NCBI RefSeq assembly: GCF_028554725.1
Contig: NC_071669.1
Span: 56,453,001-56,517,000, forward strand
Origin: Zeugodacus cucurbitae
Taxonomy: Eukaryota > Arthropoda > Insecta > Diptera > Tephritidae
Length of the DNA: 64,000 nt
Direction of reading: 5' to 3'
Position 1 is the stretch's first letter. Each line of letters opens with the position of its first letter. Below are positions 23,400 to 37,800 of this stretch, one piece after another. A program made the position numbers and the translations under genes. The notes under the pieces are model-generated. The model saw only the letters and a list, made by a program, of their open reading frames with translations, was not told the origin of the DNA and did no database searches.

Positions 23400-24633
23400 A
23401 TCAAAACATAAAAAAAAATAATAAAAGTGTAAAAGTGTTCATACTCGCGCGCGCCGCTGTTCTTTCTATCTATCGTAACGTCACCGGTTCTCACATAGTG
23501 CCGCCGCCACTCGTCTGCTCGTTTGTTGGCCGCGCTTACTCGTTCGCACATTTAGTTAGTATCCCGTTCAGTTGTGCTGTTTATCGGTGGCGGTGGTGTT
23601 GTTGCACGAGTCGTCGTCATCGTCATCAGTGGCAAAACTCGTGCAAAAATTGCAAAAGAGCAGAGCACAAATTTCATTGTCGCTGAACTGTGTTTGTTTG
23701 CGTGTGTTTGTTAGTGAGAAATCGTAGTCGCAGTAGCGACTAGTCGATCGTAAACGTCGACAGTGTTGTTAATGTACTAAAAATTGCACTGGTATTAGTA
23801 AAATTGTGGTTGGTTGGTAATTTCGAAATTGATTTACCTGAAACCGAATGTTAATTCGAATCGGAATCCTAATCCAGTATAGTGTTAAAAATGTAAAGCG
23901 GAATGAATACAAAGTAAAAACGAAATTGTAACAAATATCGTAAGCCAAGTGCATGAAAAACCAAAGAAAGTGCTTAAAGTGCGAAAGCAAATAGAATAAA
24001 AAATAAAAAAATAAAATAAAAATAAATAATAAACAAGTAGTAAAAAAAGTATCTAAATATTCGTTTTTATTACTTAGCGACAAAGTTAAATTAAAAAAAA
24101 AGTCGAAATAATAAGTGTATGCGAGACGAAGATAAGTTGTGGAAAAAATAAAAAGAAAACAGTAACAGTAGTGCAACAAGGGCACTTCCTATTACCTACC
24201 TGTGCGTCAGATCGTTATAACGTTTGCGCGTGTGTGTGTAGATGTGTTTGCATGTGGGGGTTTATTTATCAATTCGCTTTCGCATAGTATGCGATTCACG
24301 GCAGTTGATCAAAGCATAACCAAAAAGTTATAAACGCCAATATAACGATAGCAGCCAGTGTATTATATACATATGAATGTAACAGTAACTGAGCAAACGA
24401 CACGGTAATGACGTAGGCATTATAGTGAAAATAAAGTGAAAAAAAAAAATAAAATATATCGTTTAGTTATACTAAAATACAGAAGCAACGAAGCTTTTGT
24501 CAGCTTTTGTCTTGCGTGGTGCAGTGTAGTAGTAGTTCTCATTTAATTGAAATTTTTGCTGAGACGCAAATAGCTTATTATCAACGATAATTGAGAAAAT
24601 GAGGAGCTGTTGTGTAAAAAAAATACATGAACT
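23400..24633 (+). promoter_or_regulatory. probable promoter and 5' UTR of MED13
   Basis: About 23430-23770 is conspicuously richer in G+C than its surroundings (gcgcgcgccgctg, gtgccgccgccactcg, ggtggcggtggtg) and then becomes the A-rich leader typical of long fly 5' UTRs. An Inr-like TCAGTT is at 23568-23573. The leader would run to the ATG at 24634, assuming no extra upstream exon. The TSS itself is not determinable here. Confidence 0.4.
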
Positions 24634-25843
24634 ATGACGCATCAAAATCATCAGACCAACGGCGCTAGTTTGGAGGATTGCCATACAAACTTCTTTGCCC
24701 TGGTGAGTGAATCGTATTGATAAAGAACAATACACCTACATTTTTATTTATGTACACGCTTAGCGACACAGCAACAAAGTTAATGTTTCAACAGAAGTTA
24801 CTTTAGTTTTCAGTCATAAATATATTTGTGTACTTAGGCAATACTTTGTTTTTCACTTCCAAATTCCCGGCAATAAGTGGGGGAGTGATGTGTTTTGTTA
24901 GTAAATGCGTGAATTTTAGACGCATACTAGTTATATACAGTTGAAATTTTCCTAACTCGAATACCCATAATCGACAAAAAAACCTTCGAATTAGAGAGTA
25001 GGTAATTTGTATGTAATTTGACTTCTTTTGCCAATTCAAGAGTTCGCATTATAGAGTATTTTGAGTACTAGAAGTTCGAGTTTTTGGTAGTTTAACTGTA
25101 TTTCAAAACAAACTTTAAATATATATTTACAAAATGTGTGTATAAGTGCATATTTTTTGCTTAAGAAACAAGTGTTGCTTCAGTTTCTTAGTATCACCTG
25201 ACTTTTTGAATTTTACAGTTTCCCTGAGGGGCTTGTTGCTCCTATACAATGTACGTGCTTTTCATAGAAATTAATATAATTCACAGTAGTTTTCTGCAGA
25301 TAGTAATCGGCTGTAGATCTCTGACACATCTATTAATGTATTATCGGTCTAAACAACTGTTGCTTACAGCTTTTTATAAAGTCGGGGTTAAGACATAACT
25401 TAAACTACAATAATTTCGAATTTGCAAGGAAATTTCCGCTTAGCACCAAAAGTAAATAATCAATTTGTTTTTGATATACATATTTCGAAAGTCCATTAAA
25501 TCAGTAGAGGCAAAAAATTTGCGATTCATATTTCAAATAGTAAGGATTATACTATTTTCATTCGAAATATTTTCTGCCTCTATTTATGACCAACAAATAT
25601 TTAATACATTTGGAATTTTCGATTTCGTTGTAGCATTTGTTGTGGCTGTCGGTTCAATTTATTTTTGTGTACACTTGTACATACTTTATACTTACATTAT
25701 ACATATTATATATGCCCGCCAGTGTGTTGTAGCGCATCATTTTCTTCACTTGTTCCGATGCGGCTATATTGCTCTCCCGTATATTTAGCTCATTCGTTAT
25801 TCCTTTTTTTATTTATTTAGTTTACACATGTATGCATGTATGT

Positions 25844-25875
<32 letters not shown>

Positions 25876-28800
25876 TCGTACTCATTTCCAAAGTCAAAGC
25901 AAATAAAAAATGACAACACAGTTTCATACCTAATTGGTGCTGGTGTTTTGTTGACTTCGGCGAGTAGGTGCTTACATTTAAACCGTATAAATGTTTGCCG
26001 CTGCTGCTGCTGTGCTGTGCTGTGCTGTTTACCACAATGAACATTGAGAATTGCAAATTTTTTTTTTGGCGCTTGCCCCACCAAAAGATAATGCTTACGG
26101 CTGAAGACTGTTCGCATGTTCCACATTTTTTCGCCGCTTTGGCCATGTTTTCGTTTTCAATGCATACTCATTCTCAATTCTTTTCAAGGTGTGCATGTAT
26201 ATATGTATTTTATTTTACATACATACATATGTTTATGCAAGTAATATTTGTTTTTATTTTAGTTGCTTGTAATTTTATTTATTTTATTTACACTCGCTAT
26301 GCACTACGAATTGAGTGAATTGTGTATTTTCATCTATACTGCAATTTGCTCAATTCCTTCATTCTTATATTTCATAAACAACTTGTTGTTGTTGTTAGTA
26401 GCGGAAGAAAACATTAAAATATTTTTGAATTTATTTTGCCGGCTTCTGAGTACTTTTGGTCGTATAAAAATCCGAAACAACAGGGGTTGTGGAGATCCGA
26501 CTGTCGTAGAATCGGTATAGACACTCAAAGCAACCACCTAAATTACTAAATATGTATTTTGAATTTTTGTTATTTTTATCGTTAGGCTTTCTATAACAAA
26601 CAACTAAAAAAAAAATCCGCAAACTTAGTTTTCCTTTATCATTCATTATGGTTTAATTAAGAACTAATCGGTATGAATTTAATTAGATGCAGTAGCAAGT
26701 ACTTATGTTCGCCATGAACCAACAACCGATTCTTAATATCTGAATGACAAGAATAGACTCTGACTAAAGGGCAGCCCTTGACCGAATAAAATTCGGGTCA
26801 ACTCCGGTAACGTAGAACCGGCTGCAGTGGGAGTTTTACCCTTGCGCTACTTCGTTCCGGATATTTTAGCAGGTTTAACTCCTATTTAACCTACAGTGAG
26901 CACCTCTTTACATGCCCAACGAACCCAACTCATCTAACATTCCTTTCCCTTTGGTACGACCACATCGAAACTGTTTGTTTCCTGGGCCTCCAGTTAGATG
27001 ATCCGTTCTGGCAGGGCTGAATAATCGTTATTACAATAACAACATAATTTTATTTTTCTCTTTAGATGAAATTTAAAGAATTGTTCCTTATCATTTGGAA
27101 ACAGCATTGAATTTCCAATCTGGGTAGCGACTTTCAATAACTTTCTTTAAACTTTTGATAATATTTAAATTTATTTCAATATTTTAAATTTTTCTAATAA
27201 TATTTTTATCTTTTCAGACTGATTTATGCGGAATTAAATGGCGTAAGTTCGTAAACAGCGAACGAGTAAATGCGTCAAGTGATCCATTAGATGATCCCAT
27301 CCTGCGCTCCTATTCACGATGTATGCAAGCTGACATTCTCTGCGTGTGGCGTCGCATACCGTCCACCAAACAGGATAATTCGGATTTAAATCCGATTTTT
27401 GAGATTAGTACATCGAAAGTACATCCACCACTTTCGTTAGCCGCCGCCAAAGAATTATGGATATTTTGGTATGGCGAAGAGCCAGACCTTAGTGAATTGG
27501 TCGATGCGGAATTATTGAAAGTAGCCGGTAAGTGAAAACCCATTTAATAAATATTTTTGATTTGATTTGATTTTGATTTAAATATCTATGCAAAAATTGG
27601 ACGACCTTACCTAACCTATGCAAAAATTGGACGACCTTACCTAACCTATGCAAAAATTGGACGATTTCTAAGAGACTAATCGTTTTTCTTTTGATGGGTT
27701 TCACAAAATGATTGTAATTCCTTCAAATCTGCTTCGTTGTTATTAAATGATAATGTGTGATGTCTATAAATCTGGCTGTATTAGAGTATTAGTGTGTAAT
27801 TCCTTCAAATCTGCTTCGTTGTTATTAAATGATAATGTGTGATGTCTATAAATCTGGCTGTATTAGAGTATTAGTGGCAGTAAATCAAGTTTATTCAAGT
27901 TTTTATTAACGTATTAAGTCCATAGAAGGACGCGTTGTTCAAAATTGAATGTTTGAATAGTCAAAAATCGAATTTTATTCATTGTTATAAGCAGTTACTA
28001 AGTTTTTAAATTACTAAGAATTGTTTAATACTACAAAGAAGTTAATTCAACTCATAATATATGCATATTTTTGTTCAATAATTATTTTTTTTTTCTTTTT
28101 TCAACCCGTTATTGTGTTTTTTTTTTAACAATGCCGCGCAACACTTTCTCTTTTTTTTTGTATTTTTACGCTAAATATTCTGTATGCAAAATATATATGC
28201 ATATATAACAAAGGCGATAAACAAATAAAAATGATTTAAAAATGCAATCGTGAGAAAAAGGAAAAAGTTGAATGGCCGAGAGTTGATGATGTGCATGGGA
28301 AGAAAGTGAGTTAAAAAGCGGATAAAGCACAGAGCAGGTGATGATTGCGGAGGTTCATAAGCCTATGCACATAGTGCATTTGCAGCTGTATATGCGTTTG
28401 TCTGTGTGTGTGTGTGTGAATAAATGCGCTGATACTATACAGGTTAGATGCGACGTGATTGCGCGTGGCTGGTGACTTGATTTTTTTTTTTTTTTGTCTA
28501 CAGACAATTTGATGGAATTTCGAAATGCTTTGTTTGCAACTTCCTGTGAACTTCTCTCATGATATTCGTATTTATTTGTTTTCATGCTGATATTTACTTA
28601 CGGACATGCGTATTTCTTTTGTTACAAGTACTGAAATATTAATTATTTATTTTTAAAATTGTTTAGTTTTCTGTATATGTATGTAAGTAAGTTTGCATAT
28701 AAAATAGCGGTAGTTTTGGAGAGCAAAAGTTAAGATTAGTTTCGGGCTTTCGCCAATACACATTCTCTGCGATAAAAAAAAACGCTGAACGGCCTTGCGG

Positions 28801-31800
28801 CTACACCAACAACAATGGTCTCATCCAATTTAACGCAACTCATCCGTCTCACATCTGCCGGTTAGAAGCAGTGTCGGTGAGTGTGCCCATTCATCTGCCG
28901 CCCGCTCGCAAGAAAATTGGCAACGGCGCATCAAGTTGGTTTTAATACCAGTTGTGTGATAGACGTCACAATCTGATTTTTATATTCATATACATACTAC
29001 GTATATACAATGTCCGTATACCCCACAGTCGCTGGCGTAAAACAGCTGTCGTGTAAATGCTAATGTAGTAGTAAACACCTCGCCGCTACCCACTTTCTTA
29101 CATTCATACTTATGCACATACATATCTACATAGTACGAGTTTTATAATTTTTCGAATTTTCTCATCACGCAGTTATGTGTATTGTTTACGTTCGTTTCGT
29201 TAGCTGCTAGCAGAGCGCTAGCTAGCTCTTTGACTCTTCACTGAGTGTTGAGTCAATATTTGTTACGCTCTCTTTATACACATTTATTTTTTTCTCGACT
29301 GCCGCAATCTCATTCTTCTCTATGCTTGGTATGCGCAAAACAATAATAAGTTGTAGATATAGTAAAACCTGTTTGTTCGAGAGTCGAGAGGGTACGTCAT
29401 GGGAAAGCCTTAATGCACATACACACATACTGCATGTGTATTTACATACTTATATGTACATATGTAGGTGCGCGCACTTTTGTCTCATACTTAACAACTT
29501 GTTAACTATTATTCTCCATGCAAACACTTGTAGGCATAAATAACTGACATTTCTTTAAATGGCTGATAAAATGGTATACAGTTCGAAAAATAAGTGCTTT
29601 TGACATTACATTTAGTATTTTGAACATTTATAGGTTAGGTTCGCCTATTAAAACTTAAGTATAGAATTATTTAGAAGGCATATCCAAGATACCCAAGGCA
29701 ATTTTCTTTAATTTTTGCGAATTTCTGCTGTTTAATTGTTTGAAAATAAATCATTTGAAGATTAGGGCTCTTCGAATAACCTGAAAACCGATTGTTCAAA
29801 TATCCGGTTGGTAACCGTTCGTATGAATATTAACCGATTAATACTATTCGAATAGTCGACAACGAATGGTTAACCGGATAGACGGAAATGACGGAAATCG
29901 AGTAGTCGACAACTTACGACTATCCGGATACTGGAAACTGAATATTATTATTATTTGAATAATAATGCCCTCTCCGGTTAATTTGGTTGGTCGATTAGTC
30001 GAATACCAAGAGATCTAATGTATAATAGATAACTTAATGAAGTTTAGATATATTAATTTACTGGAACGAGACTGCTATGAATTTGAAGATACAGTTGTAC
30101 TTCCATAACTCGAATTTCTCCATAAATCGAACTCTGGAAGTGGCAATAGAAGTCAAATTTTATTCAAATTACCTTCCATAACTTAAATTCTCTCTCTAAC
30201 TCGAAAGTTTTTTGTCGATTATGATTATTCGAGTTGAACTGACTGGGAAGTAGAACTGTATTTTAATATAAAGTGTCTCCGTATGCCTACTTCAATTTCG
30301 AATTGACGTTTCGAATATTTTAATGTCCTTTATACAGTATACTCTCGAAAAGTAAATTCTCAGAAAGTAAATAATCGCGGAAAAGTTAATCACCTTTAAG
30401 ATTACACATGCACCTCGAAAAAGTAAATTTTTTAATTTAAATTAAAGTAAATTTTTTAATTTACTTTTCAGAGAGTGTTATAAACAATTCGAAACGAAGC
30501 AAGCAGCGTTTTTTACGATGTTGCAAAAACACTTACTCTCTTGTTTATCGCGTCTTTTTAGTAAATAAACTCTCCTACTTGATCCACTGGTTTAAAAATG
30601 AAAACGATGCAAATCAGGTGTCAGATTTTTTGAATTGTCGTACAAAAATGGTCAGAAAATATATTGCAAAAGAAAAAAAAAACATAAGAATATTCAAGAT
30701 TTTTTCTCTTCATAGTAAATACATATGTATGTATGTAAATGTAAATATGTTTTTCATGTAAACCCATATGTTTTATTGAAGCAAATAAATGAATGAATTT
30801 TTTAAGTTTAAAAATGCATTTAATACTATAAAAACAGATAATTTATGTATATATTTGGAAAAGTAAATTATTCGAAAATGTAAATTACCCAAAATACCAA
30901 TCGATTTACTTTTCGAGAGTATACTGTATCTGTCATTAAATGAAATTTCAGTTACATAAATTCCACAATATCGTAATAGTAAGCTAAAAACCCCAACTTT
31001 TGCCGTTAGTATATTTATTCCAAAAGTTATTACTAAATAACAATTAATTTACGTAAATTATTTCGAACTATTTGTTCACAACTTCGCATATTTGTTTACA
31101 AATCGGCCTGACTGAAGATCATAAAGTCTACAAATTATGTACGCTTAAGACATGATTGACGATAATGTATTTTTTATGTCAAGTACTCCCAAAAAATGTA
31201 AAGGAATTTCTATTTCTATCATTCTTGACTATAGATTGTTTTGAATATTTAATAAAGCGAAAATCGAACATAAACGAATCCCGGCGAATTTGTTGACATT
31301 TGTTTTCTCAATTTGTAAACAAACTATAATTTTTAATAATTATTGCAAATATTTGGATTTAATTATTGTATTAATAAATAAATTTATAAATTTAGGCATA
31401 AATAACTGACATAATTTTTATTTTTTTTTTATTAAAATCTTTTTGAAGTTTATATGTAATTTAAAAAATAAAAAAAAATAAAAAATTAAAAAAAACCTAA
31501 AAATATAAAAAAATTAAAAAATTAAAAAAAAAATAAAAAATAAAAATTATAAAAAAAAATTAAAAAATAAATAATAAAAAAAAAATAAAAAAAAATATAA
31601 AATATAAATGAAATATTTTTTTATTTTTATTTATTAGTAATTGAAAATTGTGCTAATTTTATTTGGAAAAATGTCAGAAAATAATAATGCCGCAAAATTT
31701 AAACATTCTCGGATCAATTCGTTTTCCCACGCCGGTCATTCCACTTTATTTTATATTCCATTATACAAAGAATTCATCCTTGTGATATTAACATACATAC

Positions 31801-34800
31801 ATACATATGTGCAGATACTAAATATGTATCGAAGTTAAGAGTGAAATAAGCGCTTCGAAGATTAAAATGTGATATAGCCTTATTTAGTTTTTGTGTCGTC
31901 AGTGCCATTGTTAAGCACTAATAGTAGCCGAAATATGCCATTTTTTTTAATAAGTACTTAAGAATTTGTTTACGAGAAAATGTTTAGTTGTGACACATTT
32001 AGTATGTGATATTGGTACACACACACACATGCAAATATATGTACTACATGCATGTTTTCAGGTTAGCGTTCGCCAGTGTTAACTTGCGATTATAATGACC
32101 CTCATTGGCAGTACTTATACATAAGAACATACACGCACACACTCACACAGTATGCGCACGCTTAAAAAACAACAACAAAGAGCTGAAAACACAAACACAA
32201 CTATGGATTTCTGCTTGAAGATAAAACAAAATTTGCTGTTTTTGCTTTGCTCTCATTAACGGTGTCTACTCGCAAGCACGCCTGTTTGGTAGCATTTTAC
32301 TTCGTTGATTTACCCGCATCCGTAGTAATACAGCACTACATACATATGTATATCTATATATATATTTTTGTGCGAGTTTCTTATTTCAGTGTCGTGCTTT
32401 GGTCTCATTTTACGGGTTATTGCACTGCTTAACGACGGAATGGACCGACTCTATATGTAGATATGTATATATTTATGTACTGCCAACACGCACACACACA
32501 CAATTGAAACGGCACAGACCGGCGAGACCTGCTTAGGTAAGGCAGACCGAACAGTCAGTCAGTCGGCCTGTGATGTGCGCCTGCTGACAATGAAGAAGCA
32601 ATTGTGAATAACAGCAAATGAAGACAGTAGCCGAAGCCGCCGAAGCAGAGACAAAAGCTAAATTTATGCTATGCTAAAATATGAAAGAGAAGAAGAAATC
32701 AACAGCATTTCTGTTTACTGAGGGGCTGTTATATTGTAGCATGCTCTTTGCTAATCGTAAACATTGAATATTTGCGCAAAAATTTAAGGCAAAATAACAC
32801 AAAAATTTATCTGTTAGATACGCGCACATGCACACGCACCTACTTAGGCATATAATATAACAAAAAGAAAATGTTTTTCGGTGCTTTATTAGGCATTTAC
32901 CGCTAAGATTTGTTGTCTGTTATAACTGTTATTCATATGTTAATGGCAAATGTTATGCCATACGAAACTTGTATTCGCCGTTTTTGTTGTTGCGCACTCA
33001 CCTTTTGGTGAGTAATTTTTACGTATCGCATACCGTATGGCCGTGTATGTGTGTAGGCGTTGTTTGTGTAATTTCTCATTTATTTAGTAATTTGCACTAA
33101 TTGGAAGTACTATATACGCCATACATTAAATGTTTGAGTGCATTAGTCCCCTTTTCGTGTTGGATTAAACTTTTTTAAGCGTGTGAACTCACAAATTTCC
33201 ATTGCAACTGCAATATACCAATTACTTGTCAAAATTTACCCCTAAAACAGATTTGTAGTAAGACGCAACGTGAGCGTAATGCTGCCTGCAGCACTACCAA
33301 CTATGTGTTTTGCTACACTCTCAAGGGAGGAACTAGAAAGAGCGCAATGCTTAATGACGCCGGCGTTATCGGTTGTTGGTGCTTTGTTTTTCATGAATGT
33401 ATGTAGAAATGTTAACAATTGTGGCTGTGCATTTTTGGACCACCGTGCAGAAGAGAGCTACAAATTCACCAAGTTGGGGTGTGTAACATATCCCGCTGCA
33501 AATATACATACAAATGCACGTTTGGCTTTTACATACATACATTTTTACCTCACATGAGTCTCGACAACAGCCGTCTTGTAGCAGCATAAAAATGTACACG
33601 TGCTGAATAATATAAACAGCGCTTTGTTGTTGTGTAACTTCCTTCCTACATATGTATGTATGTACATAGATAGATTCAGTTGTTTGTACGTATATACAGC
33701 ATGTAGATATGTTTATATTATGTGTTCGCAAACCTATTGTTTAATGGCTGAGTGTGTGTATGTTGCTATTGTTGTTGTTGCATGTGTTGTATTTGTGAAC
33801 TTGGTTGTTGTTGTTGTTAGGGGGATTTGGTCGACGACGGTGTGCGGTTGGTGCATCTCATCACGCTTCAATCGACTTATCGTTGTAATGCTGGTACGGT
33901 TAGCCAGTTATGTTGGTTGTTTGCAAAACGGTGCATACGAACTTAATATTTTATTATTTCATTTTCGTAATCGTATTGTGGGTACGGCTGTGCTGTGGCA
34001 TACAGGGGTTACACGACGGCAGTGCAATAGTATTTGCTTAAGCTTTGGATAATCGTTCGTGGATTGTTATATAGTTTTGCTTATTTTTAAATTTGTATAG
34101 TTTTGTATCAGCGATATTTCAAATATGTTGCGGCTTCAATTTTTCAACTATGCTGATTATTTGTCACACATTGTCTTCCATGGCATACGCTATCATATCA
34201 GAAGGCTTACAAACAAATAAACAAAATTACATATAAAATTTAAAAAATTAAAGAAATATTAAAAAAAATTTAAAAATTAAAAAATAATAAAAAAAATAAA
34301 AAATAATAATAATAAAATTAATAATAAAATAATAATAAAAAAATTAAAGAAATAATAATAAAAAATTAAAAAAATAATAAAATAATAAAAAAAAAAATTA
34401 AAAAATAAAAAATAATTAAAAAATAATGAAAAAAATTAAAGGAATAAAAAAGAAAATTAAGAAAAAAATAATAAAAAAATTAAAAAAATAAAATAAAAAA
34501 AAATAATAAAAAAATAAAAAATAATAATAATTAGGTCTACAACTTTGCTTCCGCCGTTTTTATTTTGTAAATTTAAGGCTCTTTTTCACTTAGGACAGCC
34601 TCACCGTACGTATCCGAAAGCATTCGATGAGCCTAATGTGGACATAAATGTCCAAGATCGATATAAAAAAAATCGATTTAATAGACCAGTGCTTGACCCT
34701 AGACATATCTATTGGAAAACGGCGGAAGCAAAGTTGTTGACCTCATAATTTTAAAAAATAATTAAAACAAAATAAAAATAATAAAAAAAATAAAAATAAT

Positions 34801-37800
34801 AAAAAAAAAAAAATAATAAAAAAAATAAAAATAATAAAAAAAATAAAAATAAAAAAAAAAAATAAAAATAATAAAAAAAATAAAAAAAATAAAAATAATA
34901 AAAAAAATAAAAATAAAAAATAATAAAAAATAATAAAAATAATAAAAATAATAAAAAAAATAAAAATAATAAAAAAAATAAAAATAATAAAAAATTAAAA
35001 AAAAACTGTGGTGTGTGACCGACCAAAAAATATTTGATGGTTATGTGAAATACTCTAAAATAATCCTTATAATTACCAAATACAGCAAATTTCCATAGAA
35101 TAATATCTCATACTTCTTCGTATGAAATACAAATATTGCCGCATATAGTCATGAACGCAAGAGCATGTATCTAATGCACGCAAAAATTAAGTTGTTGCTA
35201 TTGTTTGTGTGTGTGTGTGTTGTATTATCCCGCTGTCGTCATTACTTATTGTTTCTTTCATTTTCCTTTATTTGTTGTCGTTTGTAAACATCACCAAAGT
35301 GCGCCACTATAGAGCTACCTTATCAACAGCTCTTTGCGACCAACCTTTTATTACAATTTGCTTCACCTCTTACTTCGCACGAAGGTGAGATATAAATATA
35401 TTGCTCTTCTTATACATATATGTATATATATTACTCGACTGCTTACACTCGATTCTTCTATGCATACTTATAGGTAAAAATGAATTATTGCCATCTTTTT
35501 CTTACGTAGTTGAACTCTCGCTACACCCGCTCTTTTTGTTGGCTTGTCTGTCATTCGCTACTCTCTCTCTCTCTCTCTCACTAGCGGTCAGGGTGGCATT
35601 GCAGCATTATTTATGATTACTCACAGCCTCATCGTTTCGTTTCCTTCTCATCTCGCTTTTGTGTATGAATTCTTTATTCGTTGCTCCTGCTGCTGCTGCT
35701 GTTGCTTGTTGCCATTTGAGATTGGTTGGTTTATTTATTAGCTTATTCTTATTCGTTCATTCATTAATTTTATTTCTCGTTTTGTATTTTGACATCTCTT
35801 CTTGTGTTTATTCACAGGTTTATTTTTAAAACGTGCTGTTATTACTACCGCTGTCGCATGTTATTATTATTTTGATTATTATTGTTATTGTAAAATTCAC
35901 AACACTGCGCGAGAGCGGAAAATAATGGCAAATTCAATGTATTTTTCCTATACATAATATGATGATGATGATGACCCCACACTTCTCCCTAATAATGTAT
36001 GCGTTGTACTTATTTCAGTCGAAATTCGCAGCTGGAATTTTTTTACTTTACTTACTGGCCTCTTTTTGTTTCGTACTATATGTATACCCTTTACAAGTGG
36101 CTTTAATTAGCTTGATAGGCTTTGTGACAGCATTTGTTTAGAAACTTTTTGGCGCCGGTAAAAGAATATTTGCATTTGAAAAAGTGACCTTTTGCGTTTT
36201 TGTGTGTAACGGAATGTTTGAAAAAAATAATAATTTTTTTTTACTTGAATTTTAATAAGAGAGATACTGCTGGAGATATAAAGAACAATATCCATTGATT
36301 TTGCGCTTACTTTTCTATGTGAGCATTTTTACTCCATTTATTATTTTATTTTTTTAATTTTTTCAATATGCTGATATATGGGCCTCGTTTCCTTTACATA
36401 AATAATCCAAACTTCTAAAATGTCCGAAGAAAATACGCTCCTCGTCAATAAGTTAGACACACCGGTACTTATAAAATTATTCAGCTTAGAATTTTTATTG
36501 TGGATTCATTTATATAAAAGTTGATATGCAAAAGCCATGGTTATTCAATGACATTTCACGAATAATATTCAAAAGTTTAAAAAAATTTACAAAATCGTGT
36601 TTTTTGAACATTTTCTTAGAGCAATATAAAATAAGGCCATATTTTCTTGGTCACTAGAGTAGACGCACTTAAAGTAAATTATTTTGGAAAGCTTATTTAA
36701 AACTTTAGTTTTTAGTGAGTTTGCAAAAACTTCATATATCCGCTCCGTCCTTGAATGATAGAGGGAGTCTCTGTATACATACATTTTTCATGAAGACCAG
36801 CTCCAAACGTTTTCAATTACGTTAAGATTTTAACTCGAACTAGTCGACCGTTATGAATCGGAGCATTAGCTTATTTAAAAATCCTTGAGATAGATCAGCA
36901 GAGATCTTTTAATAATAGAAAAACGGACTCCCATATTGTTTTGATGCGCTTACCGTTAGTTTCCTGATCAATAAAAATAAAATAAATTGTTCTATAAAAC
37001 GTGACGGCATTCCGCACCATTACCTACTTGAGGTGGCGGCTTAAACACACTTTTCTTTGCGTAAATCATGAAAATAGTATTAAAAACCATCGGGTCACTT
37101 CAATTATAAGGGTTTTCATCAGTAAAAATAACTGAACGCTAATCATTGAGTCGAGTGAAAAATAACTGAACGCTAATCATTGAGTCGTTTTTCTTTGCGT
37201 GACGACGCCTATGATGTTTTGCATTTCTGATTATATGCGGAACGGTTGAAAAGTTTGCGTATACTCCGGCTAATCTCTGACCTTAGATGCCGACTTAGTA
37301 GAACTGTAACCAATTCTAACAATTTTATTATCCGATCGTGCTTTTTGTAATCTTTGGATAACATTGAATTGACAATGTTCTTCCAGTCATTGTGAGGCCT
37401 TTGTAATCGGAAGAGATTTTATATCTATCTATGGTCTGGTAATATCCTTGATATAGTTTTTATTTAAATATAAATAGATTTTATTACTAAATAAATAAAT
37501 TATATTAATCTTTAAATATAATTAATAAAAAATACCTTAAAAATTAAATTAAACGCTTATACATTTTTTATAAATAAAATAAAAAAATCTGAAGAAAATT
37601 TAAAGAATAAGTTCTAACAATTTTCACTTTTTACTAAATATACCATAACGCAAATTTTGCTTTCAACTATTTTTTAAACAATATTTTAAACACCCATACG
37701 CAACTTTCTCTTCTTTGATGTGCTACTTCTCTTTGTTATATCTAGTACGCACATATTTATATGCAAAAATTTTCACCCCGCCTCTCCCGGTGTTCACCGT

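Noticed and set aside
23568..23573. Inr (TCAGTT) as the MED13 transcription start
   Set aside because: A six-base word alone is not evidence and no matching DPE was seen at +28 to +33, so it is mentioned only inside the promoter-region entry.
23769..24185. 138-codon minus-strand ORF
   Set aside because: It is the antisense of the A-rich MED13 5' leader, and its hydrophobic composition is produced by poly-T.
33270..33557. 95-codon plus-strand ORF in MED13 intron 2
   Set aside because: It shows no domain or conserved motif and ends in CATA microsatellite-derived codons. A chance frame is more likely.
33600..34052. 150-codon plus-strand ORF in MED13 intron 2
   Set aside because: It is Val/Cys/Tyr-rich, partly made from (TTG)n and TATG repeats, has no family motif and no splice context.
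34751..35026. 91-codon minus-strand ORF of Phe, Tyr and Leu
   Set aside because: It is the translation of the A-rich tract read on the other strand.
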